Shown piece by piece: positions 51,736-60,353 of a stretch of 64,000 nt of DNA. The translations under genes were made by a program, and so were the position numbers. Under the pieces are notes generated by a model. That model was not told the origin of the DNA. It worked only from the letters and a program-made list of their open reading frames with translations, and made no database searches. This DNA comes from CAYQDB01 sp964416195 (lineage in GTDB: Bacteria > Zixibacteria > MSB-5A5 > GN15 > FEB-12). The stretch spans positions 4,761 through 68,760 of the forward strand of contig CAYQDB010000012.1 of NCBI GenBank assembly GCA_964416195.1. The letters run 5' to 3'. How positions within the stretch are numbered: position 1 is the stretch's first letter; the number at the start of each line of letters is the position of its first letter.

Positions 51736-52291
51736 GGGTTCCGTCTTCCGTTAATGGAGCGCCCAGCGGGTTTTCATGAGGTTGCGGATGGTGGTTTTCT
51801 CCACGTGGTTCTCCTGGGAATGATCAGAAAAACATGTAAATAGGACTCTCTTTTTCATACTGCGCTTTAATGTAAGTTTTTTGCAGCTTTGATCTTTTCA
51901 TTATTTGGTCTCCATTTGGTATTGAAGTAGTTAAAAAATGGTATAAGAAATATGGTCACAGCCCACCGGGTCTCCGGTGTCCAGCCGTAGACGGGTTGGA
52001 CCTGGACTGCTTTTTAGGGTTTTGGAAATAGCCCGTTACCTTCTGTCATTGTCGGACGTCCTCGTTTGCCGTGTCTCCAAGAGAGTTGGTGCGAGGCCTC
52101 ATGCTGGCCGTAGAATAATGGACTGGCAGGGATCCACCCAGCTAACCTGGTAGGTTCCAGCAACCTGGATGTCTGCGTAAAGAGAACGTAGGTCATACTA
52201 CCTGCTGGTATGATGGCAGAGTGGCAGAATTGGACATCCGCCGACCATGTTCGACAATCAATGCGTTGTATCCGGAGTCCGGTGTGGAACG
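51736..52291 (+). other. 556-bp gap without a convincing gene
   Basis: Between the membrane-protein gene and the converging tolB end. A 60-codon minus-strand frame (52014-52196) is Arg/Pro/Trp-rich and lacks a ribosome-binding site. The stretch near 52220-52245 (GGCAGAATTGGACATCCGCC) resembles a decayed copy of the hairpin at 34111. I recognise no terminator. Confidence 0.5.
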
Positions 52292-53611
52292 TTATTTGAG
52301 CGGTCCCCAGACAGGGTTAGTACATCCGCCGCATTTGGTCAGGCGGCGCTGATTGCGGCCGGTAATATCCATGGTGTAGATGTCGTGTGATCCCAGGCGC
52401 GTTGAGGAAAAAATGATATGTTTTCCATCGGGGGAGAAATGAGGGTTTTCGTTCATGCCCACCTCTGTCAGGATGCGGTAATTGGTCCCAGAGGTGTCTA
52501 TTGATGCGATGTCAAAGCGGCCCGATTTCGTGCGGCTGACGAACGTGATACGATCACTTCTCACTGACCACACCGGCGAATCGTTGTATGCTCCCTCATA
52601 AGTCAAGCGTCTGACATTGAGTCCGTCGGAATCCATGATATAGATCTGAGGACGGCCGGAACGATCTGAAGCGAAGGCAATGAGTCGTCCGTCAGGCGAC
52701 CAGGTTGGGGATGTATCAATCGACCAGTGATAGGTGAGACGTTTAATGATCTTTCCTTTGAGATTAAGGACATATATCTCGGAGTTCCCATCTTTAGTTA
52801 AGACACAGGCGATTTTGTTGCCATCCGGGGAAACTGCCGGAGCCGCGACAATGCCCGGGAAACAGGCTACACGTGAAGCCTCGTTGCTGTATATGTTTAC
52901 CTTATAAAGATGTGGGTCCCCGTCCAGATAGCTGGTAAAATAGATCTCGTCACCTTGCGGAGAGAAAACAGGGGAGATGTTTATAGAGCCATTGTTCGTC
53001 AGTTGTCGTTCGTTGGTGCCGTCGTAATCGGACATGAAGAGCTCCTTGGTTTCACCAGTCCTTTTGGCGTAGACGACTTTCGTTTGGAAAATGCCTCTCT
53101 CGCCGGTGAGGGTGTGAACAACCTCGTTGGCGACGTTGTGTCCCAGCTCACGCCAGAGGGATTTGTGTGCCTCGAGTTTCCCTTTGGCAAATTGCTGTTT
53201 GCGGGCAGTGTCATATAGCCGCCAGCGCACGCGCAGGTTTGGTCCGGGGAGCTCCGTTTCCAGCCTGACCAGGTATGTCGCACCAAGGCGCTGCCAGCCC
53301 AAGAGACCCAGATCGACGATTTCATAGACTTTCAGGTAGAAAGTGTCGAGAGGTACCAGCTCAAAATCAGGGCAGAAGTCAATGTCATTCTGAATGATCC
53401 TTGTTGTGTAACCCATTATAGTAGAGTCGTCCGTAGTAATGTACTGGTTACCGATATAGTGCATTTCATCAACGCCGATCAGTGTCGGTTGGATGTTGCC
53501 CGTGCGAAGGGTATCGAAGAAGATATTTCGTACACCTTCCTCTTGGGTGGAAGCGCCTGCTGCCATAAACAAACAGAAAAGGATCAACAGGAAAAGAGTT
53601 CTCAGCCGCAT
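52292..53611 (-). CDS. tolB: Tol-Pal system protein TolB
   Basis: 439 residues. Signal peptide at the N-terminus (MRLRTLFLLILFCLFMAAG). An N-terminal domain (about 25-165) is followed by a beta-propeller made of TolB/PD40 repeats: INISPVFSPQGDEIYFTSYLDG, SPTWSPDGRLIAFASDRSG, NPHFSPDGKHIIFSSTRLG. It acts in the periplasm and binds Pal. The start at 53611 follows GAGG by seven bases and lies one base after the tolA stop (TGACATG). An ATG six codons up has no ribosome-binding site. Confidence 0.93.
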   Translation of the reverse strand: MRLRTLFLLILFCLFMAAGASTQEEGVRNIFFDTLRTGNIQPTLIGVDEMHYIGNQYITTDDSTIMGYTTRIIQNDIDFCPDFELVPLDTFYLKVYEIVDLGLLGWQRLGATYLVRLETELPGPNLRVRWRLYDTARKQQFAKGKLEAHKSLWRELGHNVANEVVHTLTGERGIFQTKVVYAKRTGETKELFMSDYDGTNERQLTNNGSINISPVFSPQGDEIYFTSYLDGDPHLYKVNIYSNEASRVACFPGIVAAPAVSPDGNKIACVLTKDGNSEIYVLNLKGKIIKRLTYHWSIDTSPTWSPDGRLIAFASDRSGRPQIYIMDSDGLNVRRLTYEGAYNDSPVWSVRSDRITFVSRTKSGRFDIASIDTSGTNYRILTEVGMNENPHFSPDGKHIIFSSTRLGSHDIYTMDITGRNQRRLTKCGGCTNPVWGPLK

Positions 53612-53612
53612 G

Positions 53613-54284
53613 TCAGAACCTCGGAGCATATTTGAAGGGTAGCGTTATCCCGATGATCTCGTCCCGGAACTCCCGAGGGAGTGGGGGAAAGGGAGCGGCG
53701 CGCTCCACGGCCTGCAGACAAGCTTGGTCAAAGGTCGGGATACCGGATGATGTTTCTACACGCAGCTCAACCAACCTCCCGGACCGAATAACCTGGAAGT
53801 ATATCGTACATACCAGGGTGGCGTCGGAGACGACAGGGTTTCTCCAGTTACTGGCGATCTTATTAAATGTCTGGGTGAACCAGTAGGGATAATTGAACGA
53901 GGTGTTATCAATGGTTGCCCCTTCGAACGGTGAGCCGCCACTGGTGGCTGATGATTCGATTTCTTTCTTATCACCCATCGATGCTGTCCGATTAGTTGTC
54001 CTTGATCGGGTTTTATTATCTCCTTTATTATTGGACTTTGGTTTGACAACGGCCTTTTTAGCCGTTGTAGGTGCCTCAATGGGGATATCCGGCAAAACCT
54101 CAGACAGCGCCTGTGGAATTGAAACCGGCACCTGTGCTGGCATTCTCGCTGGGAGGGAGGTGAGCGAGACCCGGACTATCTCGTCGTAGAACCGCCCTTT
54201 CTTGATTTCGAAAGGGGCTGAGACGACCGTAGCGGTGACAATAGCTACATGCAGCAGCAACGAAAGAAAAATATCCCGCTTCAT
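53613..54284 (-). CDS. tolA: TolA/TonB-type energy-transducing protein
   Basis: 223 residues. A single N-terminal anchor (about 5-22) is followed by a Pro/Lys/Ser-rich periplasmic linker and a TonB/TolA C-terminal domain (about 135-223) with IYFQVIRSGRLVELRVETSSGIPTFDQACLQAVERAAPFPPLP. It is far shorter than E. coli TolA (421), with no long helical domain II. Because it sits between tolR and tolB the Tol role is preferred over TonB. It bridges the inner-membrane motor and TolB/Pal. Confidence 0.85.
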   Translation of the reverse strand: MKRDIFLSLLLHVAIVTATVVSAPFEIKKGRFYDEIVRVSLTSLPARMPAQVPVSIPQALSEVLPDIPIEAPTTAKKAVVKPKSNNKGDNKTRSRTTNRTASMGDKKEIESSATSGGSPFEGATIDNTSFNYPYWFTQTFNKIASNWRNPVVSDATLVCTIYFQVIRSGRLVELRVETSSGIPTFDQACLQAVERAAPFPPLPREFRDEIIGITLPFKYAPRF

Positions 54285-54290
54285 GGATCA

Positions 54291-54722
54291 CTACCGGGTC
54301 TTTCTGGACCTGCTTTCCTCATGCTGTTTGGTGACAAGGCCGATGGATTCAATTCCCATCTCCTTGAATCGCCCGATAACCTCAATGGCGAGTCCGTATA
54401 CTACCGAGGAATCAGCCCGCAAATAGACAGATGAGGTGTTCTTGGCCCGCATTTCCTTCCTCAAGGCGTCTTCGAACTTGTCCAGCCTGGCCCAGACATC
54501 GTTGACGTAAATCCCGCCTTTGGCATCGATTGTTACGACTACTCCTTCGGCTTCTTCCTCAATGGCTGCTGCTTTTGTTTTTGGAAGGTTGACCTCTATT
54601 CCAGACTGTAGCAAAGGAGCAGATATCATGAAGATAATCAACATTACCAGAACAACATCCACCAGATTGGTGATATTAATATCAGCCATGGCCCGGTACT
54701 GCCGCTTCGGGGGACGACGCAT
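54291..54722 (-). CDS. tolR: ExbD/TolR biopolymer transport protein
   Basis: 143 residues. One membrane segment (about 12-35) in ADINITNLVDVVLVMLIIFMI, where the Asp in LVDVVLV is the proton-path residue of the family. The periplasmic part ends ALRKEMRAKNTSSVYLRADSSVVYG as in TolR. The start overlaps the tolQ stop by one base (TAATG), so translation is coupled. Confidence 0.94.
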   Translation of the reverse strand: MRRPPKRQYRAMADINITNLVDVVLVMLIIFMISAPLLQSGIEVNLPKTKAAAIEEEAEGVVVTIDAKGGIYVNDVWARLDKFEDALRKEMRAKNTSSVYLRADSSVVYGLAIEVIGRFKEMGIESIGLVTKQHEESRSRKTR

Positions 54723-55438
54723 TAAAGGGATTCCTTTTGAGCGTGGGCCAAGAACTCCAGAATGAAGTTATTACAGAAGTCGTTGACGAACTTCAACTTA
54801 CTGTTGGCCCAGTTGAAGGCAATAACGGCAGGTATGGCGGCTCCCAGGCCGACGATTGTTGCCAGCAAAGCCTCAGCAATTCCTGGCGCTACGACTGCAA
54901 GAGAAGCCGAGCCGCGCTCACCTATCGACCAGAACGAATTCATGACGCCGACCACGGTACCCAGCAGTCCCATGAAAGGGGCCGAGTTGGCCGTCGTAGC
55001 GAGGAAGATGACTCTCCGCTCCAGTTTGTTCATTTGTTCAGTGAGCTCCTTTTCCATGGTCATCTCGACAATTTCGAAGTCCCTGTCATCCAGAGGCCGC
55101 TTGCTTTCTTGCAGGGCTCCTCCTTCGTTCTTCAGCTCTTGCATTTGATTGAGTTCGGTGAAGCCAGCCATATAGATGTTGGCAAGGGGAGAGCTGGCAT
55201 GTGACTTGGCCTGGCCGACCGATTCTGAGAGCTGTCGGGAGCGCCTGAATGACTGCAGGAAGACGTCGTTGTCTCGATCTACGGACTTGAACTGGCGCCA
55301 CTTGTGGAAGATAATCACCCAAGAAACAAAGGACATCAGAACCAGAACCGTCAGAATGAGTATGCCAAAGGCCGATGTCTGCCCAATGATTTGCCAGATA
55401 GAGCCGGAAAAAATGCTCATTACTACGGAATAATTCAT
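54722..55438 (-). CDS. tolQ: MotA/TolQ/ExbB proton channel protein
   Basis: 238 residues with three membrane segments. The segment LERRVIFLATTANSAPFMGLLGTVVGVMNSF and the later EALLATIVGLGAAIPAVIAFNW are the TolQ/ExbB signatures. ATG 55438 (MNYSVVMSIFSG) is chosen for family-like length. GTG 55459 and ATG 55420 are also in frame, and no start has a good ribosome-binding site. It opens the tolQ-R-A-B operon behind the promoter at 55520-55548. Together with TolR it forms the proton-driven motor that keeps the outer membrane attached during division. Confidence 0.94.
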   Translation of the reverse strand: MNYSVVMSIFSGSIWQIIGQTSAFGILILTVLVLMSFVSWVIIFHKWRQFKSVDRDNDVFLQSFRRSRQLSESVGQAKSHASSPLANIYMAGFTELNQMQELKNEGGALQESKRPLDDRDFEIVEMTMEKELTEQMNKLERRVIFLATTANSAPFMGLLGTVVGVMNSFWSIGERGSASLAVVAPGIAEALLATIVGLGAAIPAVIAFNWANSKLKFVNDFCNNFILEFLAHAQKESL

Positions 55439-55519
55439 ACTTGTTTGTACGCTCCACACCTTTAATAGTTTGCGCTCTACGCCGACCGGCCCAAAGCAGA
55501 ACGGCCTATTGCGGCACTT

Positions 55520-55548
55520 ATGATAGACAGCATTGAGGTTTTCGTCAA
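55520..55548 (-). promoter_or_regulatory. Sigma-70 promoter of the tol operon
   Basis: On the minus strand: TTGACG (55548-55543), a 17-base spacer and TATCAT (55525-55520). Ten of twelve bases match. It lies about 80 bases before the tolQ start and points towards it. Confidence 0.6.
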
Positions 55549-55664
55549 CAAAAACAGGCTGAATCGACCTAGCAGCAACGGCTCACTTTATACTTGACTT
55601 GATTATTGAAGAACATAACTTTTCGTCCGTTACAAAGCTCATGTTTTTTACAGAGAGGAGAGTC

Positions 55665-55877
55665 ATGAGAAGATTACTAATCGCTTTCTCATCGGTGGCG
55701 CTTGTTCTGGCGGTGGGTTACGGTTGCGGAAAGAAAGAAAGTGGTGAGCCGGCCGGCAAGGTTCCCACGGAGGTGAAGAAAGCTGAAACGATGGACAGCA
55801 CAAGGTTGGATTCGGCTATGATGGACACGACCGCAGCCGAATCGACTGCAGCTGAGGAGTCCCACGACAGCCTGTAG
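55665..55877 (+). CDS. Small lipoprotein
   Basis: 70 residues. ATG 55665 follows GAGAGGAGAG; the upstream open frame to 55599 is discarded. A signal peptide (LLIAFSSVALVLAVGYGC) ends in a lipobox-like VGYGC, and the mature part is acidic and Ser/Thr/Ala/Glu-rich, likely unstructured. It is divergent from tolQ. It is far too short to be Pal and lacks the OmpA-like domain. Role unknown. Confidence 0.72.
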   Translation: MRRLLIAFSSVALVLAVGYGCGKKESGEPAGKVPTEVKKAETMDSTRLDSAMMDTTAAESTAAEESHDSL

Positions 55878-56011
55878 TTGACCTGATGTAAACACAAGTG
55901 CCCCCCGTAGCTTGATGGGTGGTTTTCATGCGCCGCCACGAATCCCTCTTCGTGACGGCTCTATTCGTGCGGTCACGAAAGGATTCCTGACCGCGTACAA
56001 TAATAATTCGT

Positions 56012-56038
56012 AGGGAAGGTCTGTGACAGACCTTCCCT
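56012..56038. terminator. Perfect 27-base palindrome, probable bidirectional terminator
   Basis: AGGGAAGGTCTGT (56012-56024), a central G, and the exact complement ACAGACCTTCCCT (56026-56038). It lies between the lipoprotein gene (+) and the end of a minus-strand gene, where a two-way terminator is expected. No long T-run is present on either side. Confidence 0.55.
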
Positions 56039-56078
56039 CTATCTTGCTAGAAAATAGCCTTGCAAACTACACGCTGTG

Positions 56079-57209
56079 TCACCCTTCAATCATCTCCACG
56101 TTGGCGCGGGGGACAACAGCCCGTTCCCCACTGTCTAATTCCACCTCCAGAATGCGAGCTATGGACTCAGAGTTGAGTTTCTGAAGGGGTGACGGTAAGT
56201 CAACCACTGTGCCGAGTTGTCCGAAGTAGGGGTGCCGGATGACCCGAACCGGGGAGCCTACGGCCAAACCTGTCATCGTTGCATCTTTCCCATCGAAGGC
56301 AGTGAGGCCTTCATCTGCCAGCGGGATGACAACTTCGGGACGAATCACTCCTGCCCTGATCTGGGTGGCGCCATTGATACAGGCCATCTGGCCCTCATGA
56401 GCCTTCAGCAAATCGAATGTCTTTTTCGCCATGTTGATCTGTCCGAATCCCTCAGTCACCACCAGCGTGATCCCGATGTCTTCAGAGCCGGTGATGGCCA
56501 CGCCGATATCATAACCGAGAAATTCGCGCAGGTCTTTGTCGTCAAGGCCGCCAATTACAATCCCCTTGACACCGAGTTGGATTGCCTTCTTGGTGGCAGC
56601 GGCGGTCACAAGAGAACCGCCGACTATGATTTTCCCTTTTAGGTCGGGATTGATCAACTTATCGTCGAGTATAGTCGTGTTGTCGTGAGTGACCACCTGC
56701 AGGGTTCCAGAAATCTCACCGCCTATTCCGAAGATCCCCTGCACAAAGCTGGCCAGACAAGATACCACGACTCCTTCTCCCGCGAGGACGTCTGTCACTT
56801 CGCCCCGAATGTAGGCTTTCACTTCAACCGGAATGGGCAAACCACGAAGGAGGACCTGACCGGTAATGTTGGAAATCGACTCAATGCTTCCCGTAACACT
56901 GGCCTTGCAGGTGGTAGACCATCTCTTGATAAGGGGGAATCTCTTGATGGCTATTACTTCACCTTCATCGATGGCGTCACCCTCTTTCTTTACCATGAAC
57001 TCGTGGATGTCCTCGGGAGGAATACTCAGCTTATTAGCCACATTAATAGGGACAACGTTACCGGGCAGCTCTGTCCGAGCGACCACATCATCCGGGTTGA
57101 CCTTATCGCCAATATTGACAACCACATCACCTTTCAGAGGCAGAATCCGGCTTTTTTTCACCAGCAGCCGGTCGGTGACTTTCAATCCTGGCGTGTATGC
57201 ATGGGCCAT
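56079..57209 (-). CDS. Conserved protein of unknown function linked to GlmL-like gene
   Basis: 376 residues, no signal peptide or membrane segment. The N-terminal ~80 residues look like a barrel-sandwich (GDVVVNIGDKVNPDDVVA, then EGDAIDEGEVIA). The middle (about 190-290) has a Rossmann-like alternation with KIIVGGSLVTAAATKKAIQLGVKGIVIGG. The C-terminal ~60 residues have a KOW/SH3-like stretch (SPVRVIRHPYFGQLGTVVDLP). I recall such proteins next to GlmL-like genes in uncultured phyla, but no function. It is the last of three minus-strand genes. Confidence 0.7.
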   Translation of the reverse strand: MAHAYTPGLKVTDRLLVKKSRILPLKGDVVVNIGDKVNPDDVVARTELPGNVVPINVANKLSIPPEDIHEFMVKKEGDAIDEGEVIAIKRFPLIKRWSTTCKASVTGSIESISNITGQVLLRGLPIPVEVKAYIRGEVTDVLAGEGVVVSCLASFVQGIFGIGGEISGTLQVVTHDNTTILDDKLINPDLKGKIIVGGSLVTAAATKKAIQLGVKGIVIGGLDDKDLREFLGYDIGVAITGSEDIGITLVVTEGFGQINMAKKTFDLLKAHEGQMACINGATQIRAGVIRPEVVIPLADEGLTAFDGKDATMTGLAVGSPVRVIRHPYFGQLGTVVDLPSPLQKLNSESIARILEVELDSGERAVVPRANVEMIEG

Positions 57210-57246
57210 CTTTGTCCTTCCTATCCAAGAAAGAGATTACTAATGA

Positions 57247-57993
57247 CTATCTCAGGCGCCGGATGACAACTAAAACAATCAAGACCAGCGCCGCTCCAAT
57301 AATAAGGTATATCTTCTTCGATTGCTGACTTCCTCTCCTGGAATCAAGGTCAGCCACCTTTAGGCTTTCTTTGGGAAGAGCGTCATCAATGTCTTTGGTC
57401 GACAGCGAGGCTGCGATTAGCTCAAACAGGGGTTTGCTTGCCTTGAACAAGGAATCCGGTGAATAGAAATAGAATGTTGCAACTCCTCGGTCGTAGAATT
57501 TCATCATTAGCAGATTTTTTCTGAAGGTCTGGCTGAGTTCTGCGACATCGTTCAGAATCACGACGGTTTTGGTCAGAGTATCATAACTGGGAACGTTCGG
57601 TTCTGGGTTAGTCAGAAAGTCAGCAACTGTATTGTATTTAACCTTCCTGCCGAATGAGCGGACCAACTCGATCAGAACTGAGTCAATCTGCCAATCCTTC
57701 AGTTCCCCAACTGTGTCAACAGTTAGAATCAGATACTCGCCGGAGAAGAAGTCGGGGGTGCCTTTTGCTGCGAAAACGGCATCATAGTCGAGTGTAGCCC
57801 TGCTGGCCTTGTTACGCAGCAGGTAGGCATCAACCAGTCGGTAATTGACCTGTGCCCAATCATCAGGATACGAAATATAAAAGCCACCCTTGAGGCTGAC
57901 ATAGGTGTTGGCTCCGACCGTCTCTACTGCAACGAGCAGACTCGCCAGCAGCAGCGTGCCTATAATAGTTGTGTATACAATTCGATGCTTCAT
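57247..57993 (-). CDS. Secreted or anchored protein of unknown function
   Basis: 248 residues. N-terminal signal sequence (about 8-28). The body begins TYVSLKGGFYISYPDDWAQVNY, a start often seen in PsbP/DUF1795-like extracytoplasmic proteins. Near the C-terminus is one membrane segment (IYLIIGAALVLIVLVVI) followed by RRLR, so the protein is a C-terminally anchored, outward-facing domain. It abuts the GlmL-like gene with no spacer and lies 37 bases before the next gene. Confidence 0.7.
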   Translation of the reverse strand: MKHRIVYTTIIGTLLLASLLVAVETVGANTYVSLKGGFYISYPDDWAQVNYRLVDAYLLRNKASRATLDYDAVFAAKGTPDFFSGEYLILTVDTVGELKDWQIDSVLIELVRSFGRKVKYNTVADFLTNPEPNVPSYDTLTKTVVILNDVAELSQTFRKNLLMMKFYDRGVATFYFYSPDSLFKASKPLFELIAASLSTKDIDDALPKESLKVADLDSRRGSQQSKKIYLIIGAALVLIVLVVIRRLR

Positions 57994-59844
57994 CTAAAGC
58001 TCTTCTGCTGGGTAGACATTAAGCTCCGTCATCCATTCTTTCAGGTGAGCCACTCTGTCAGCTTCGCTGAGTATCGAGAGGTCGAATGGACGCCCGCGGC
58101 CGTCAAGAATGATGCCGACTACCCCGCCATACAATTCCGTCTCCAACCGAGAACCCCGGCCAGCGCCCACGTCAAATCCCCGTTCGGGTTCAAAGACAGC
58201 TTTGACGGTTTCGGGGAGCCCGTCTTCCTTGATTCCCAGATCAAACCGCTTCATCTCGAGGTAGTTGAGGGTTCCCGATACTGTTCCGGACGGGAGTTCA
58301 ATTGTATATTTCATTACGGGACCTGATTTTTTCGCCATTCCCGCCGGCGCCACACAGGTGCCGAGGTGGATCAAACAGTCCTTTACAAAGACTTCCGTGG
58401 CGGCTCTCTTGTGTACTTCGGTCAGCACCCCGAGCTGGGGCATCATGAAAATGGAATCCACTGCTAGGCGGGTGACTCCTTCGGGCAGGAAGGCGTCGAT
58501 CAGCATCAGGGCCGCCTGTTGACGCCGAGGTGCGTGTGAAAGCACTCCTCCTGACCCGATCAGCATATTGAGAGACATCATGTTGACGACAGTCGCGCCG
58601 GATGTTGACTGCTCGAAAGCGTCGGCGATAGTTCTTTGCTGCTGGATTCCCTTGAGCACGGTGGCGAAACTCTTGTGCTGAATAAAGGCCAGCCGCATTG
58701 CTTCTTTGGCAACCGCCTGCTCGAAGATCAACTCTTCCATTGACTGGGGAATGGTGGTAGGGCGGACCATTTTGTTCTTTATTCGGTTTCTCAGGTCGCG
58801 CTCATCCATCTTGAAAGGCACCCACCGCATCACCATCGGTAAGGTTGCCTCAGCGAACACGTTTGAGATCGAATACGACATACCCAGATTGGCCGAGACT
58901 GTGCGATTGAACACCGGCGTTTTGCCGTCGGGTCGAAAGACCGAAAAGACGTCGGTGGTTGCGCCCCCGATATCGACCCCAACAGCCTCAATGTTGTACT
59001 GATCGGCGATAGTCTGGATAATCAGACCGACGGCTCCCGGAGTCGGCATAATGGGGGCGTCTGTCCACGACATCAGTTTCTTGTAGCCAGGGGCCTGAGC
59101 CATCACGTGTTCCATGAACAATTCGTGGATTTCTTCGCGAGCCGGCCCGAGGTTTTCACGTTCCAGGACTGGGCGCAGGTTGGCGACTGTTTTCAGGTCA
59201 ACCTTGTCGGCGAGGGTATTCCCAACACTGTCAGAGGCATCTCTGTTCCCGGCATAGATGACCGGCAATTGGTAACTTGATCCCAGTCGTGGATGAGGAT
59301 CGGCAGCGGCAATTAGCTCGGCAATCTCAACGACGTGTGAGGTGGTTCCTCCATCGATGCCGCCCGAAAGGAGGATCATATCGGGACGGAGATGGCGGAT
59401 GCGCTCGATCTGCTGGTGAGGCAGGCGCTTGTCGTTTGAGGCGATGACATCCATGACAATTGCCCCGGCGCCGAGTGCCGCGCGCTCTGCGGACTCTGCT
59501 GTCATAGACCGTACCACTCCAGCCACCATCATCTGCAGGCCGCCACCGGCAGATGAAGTCGAGATGTATATGTCACTGCCTACTTTACCATCAGATGGGC
59601 TGATAATTTTGCCGTTCTCGTCAAGAAGCTTGTGACCGGACAGTTCTTCAACTTCCGCTACGGCGTTTAACACACCCATCGTTACATCTTCAAACGGCGC
59701 CTCCACAGTAGTCGGTGCTTCACCCCGGACCACCAGACGGTATTCACCATTATGATACTCGATCAATATGGCTTTTGTTGTGGTGGAACCACAGTCGGTC
59801 GCCAGAATAACCTTGATATCGTCGGGGTTTTCAAACTTAGCCAT
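57994..59844 (-). CDS. GlmL/MutL-like ASKHA-family protein
   Basis: 616 residues. ATDCGSTTTKAILIEY is the phosphate-1 loop and GVDIGGATTDVFSVF the second, both of the actin-hexokinase-Hsp70 fold; LLSGGIDGGTTSHVVEIAEL lies between. Family members from clostridia (GlmL, MutL) are thought to help coenzyme-B12 glutamate mutase. Here no mutase, B12 or aminomutase gene is linked, and the two neighbours are uncharacterised, so the client must be something else or lie elsewhere. It is about 150 residues longer than clostridial GlmL. First gene of the trio. Confidence 0.82.
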   Translation of the reverse strand: MAKFENPDDIKVILATDCGSTTTKAILIEYHNGEYRLVVRGEAPTTVEAPFEDVTMGVLNAVAEVEELSGHKLLDENGKIISPSDGKVGSDIYISTSSAGGGLQMMVAGVVRSMTAESAERAALGAGAIVMDVIASNDKRLPHQQIERIRHLRPDMILLSGGIDGGTTSHVVEIAELIAAADPHPRLGSSYQLPVIYAGNRDASDSVGNTLADKVDLKTVANLRPVLERENLGPAREEIHELFMEHVMAQAPGYKKLMSWTDAPIMPTPGAVGLIIQTIADQYNIEAVGVDIGGATTDVFSVFRPDGKTPVFNRTVSANLGMSYSISNVFAEATLPMVMRWVPFKMDERDLRNRIKNKMVRPTTIPQSMEELIFEQAVAKEAMRLAFIQHKSFATVLKGIQQQRTIADAFEQSTSGATVVNMMSLNMLIGSGGVLSHAPRRQQAALMLIDAFLPEGVTRLAVDSIFMMPQLGVLTEVHKRAATEVFVKDCLIHLGTCVAPAGMAKKSGPVMKYTIELPSGTVSGTLNYLEMKRFDLGIKEDGLPETVKAVFEPERGFDVGAGRGSRLETELYGGVVGIILDGRGRPFDLSILSEADRVAHLKEWMTELNVYPAEEL

Positions 59845-60177
59845 TACACAAACCCGTCATTGCGGTGTTCTCCTAATCACTTTTTTCCCTGTACGTACAA
59901 TGTGCTTTAACGCAGTCACGGGTCAACATGCCCTCAATGGGCAAGTCAGCTTCCCGCTAAACCCTCATATATAACATAGAGTATTGCAAATGTAAATAAC
60001 CTTTTCACGATATTCTGCCTTGTACCTAATGAGCCTTAGCGGTCTGTCTTCTGTCAGGGGATAGAAGCCTGCAACGATCTCTAGACAATGGATTAATTGT
60101 TGTTCGTCTACTTGGCAGGCACTCGATTCCACCGTGTGTTAGCGGTAAATGGCCTGCGCAGTGGTGTCTTTTTTAGC

Positions 60178-60206
60178 TTGACTTACCTGGACACGGCCCA
60201 TAGATT
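60178..60206 (+). promoter_or_regulatory. Candidate promoter, distal
   Basis: TTGACT (60178-60183), 17-base spacer, TAGATT (60201-60206). Five and four of six bases match. It would give a leader of about 140 bases before the gene at 60354. Confidence 0.4.
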
Positions 60207-60273
60207 GGCGTTTGATTTTTTGCAGCAGGCAATGTTTGCCGGATGGGATGCTTGTTTTAGTAAGTAGGTAGTC

Positions 60274-60301
60274 TTGAGAGTTGGCTTCCAGTGAGTATAG
60301 T
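60274..60301 (+). promoter_or_regulatory. Candidate promoter, proximal
   Basis: TTGAGA (60274-60279), 16-base spacer, TATAGT (60296-60301). Five of six bases match in each box. It lies 53 bases before the start of the four-gene membrane operon. Confidence 0.55.
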
Positions 60302-60353
60302 ACTCTTTATGTGGGACGGGCAGGCGCTCAAGGAAGGTCAAGGATAAGACATC

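Larger units (their letters stand above)
59845..60353 (+). other. 509-bp gap between divergent operons
   Basis: No gene is seen. Two candidate promoters (60178-60206 and 60274-60301) point towards the downstream operon. No clear promoter for the minus-strand GlmL-like gene was found. Confidence 0.6.

Noticed and set aside
52014..52196. 60-codon minus-strand frame in the 51.7-52.3 kb gap
   Set aside because: No start signal and no recognised domain; a decayed mobile-element piece is possible but not supported.
56079..57209. Assignment of the KOW-like protein to a transcription factor such as NusG
   Set aside because: Length, N-terminal barrel-like region and Rossmann-like middle do not fit NusG; only the C-terminal stretch is KOW-like.
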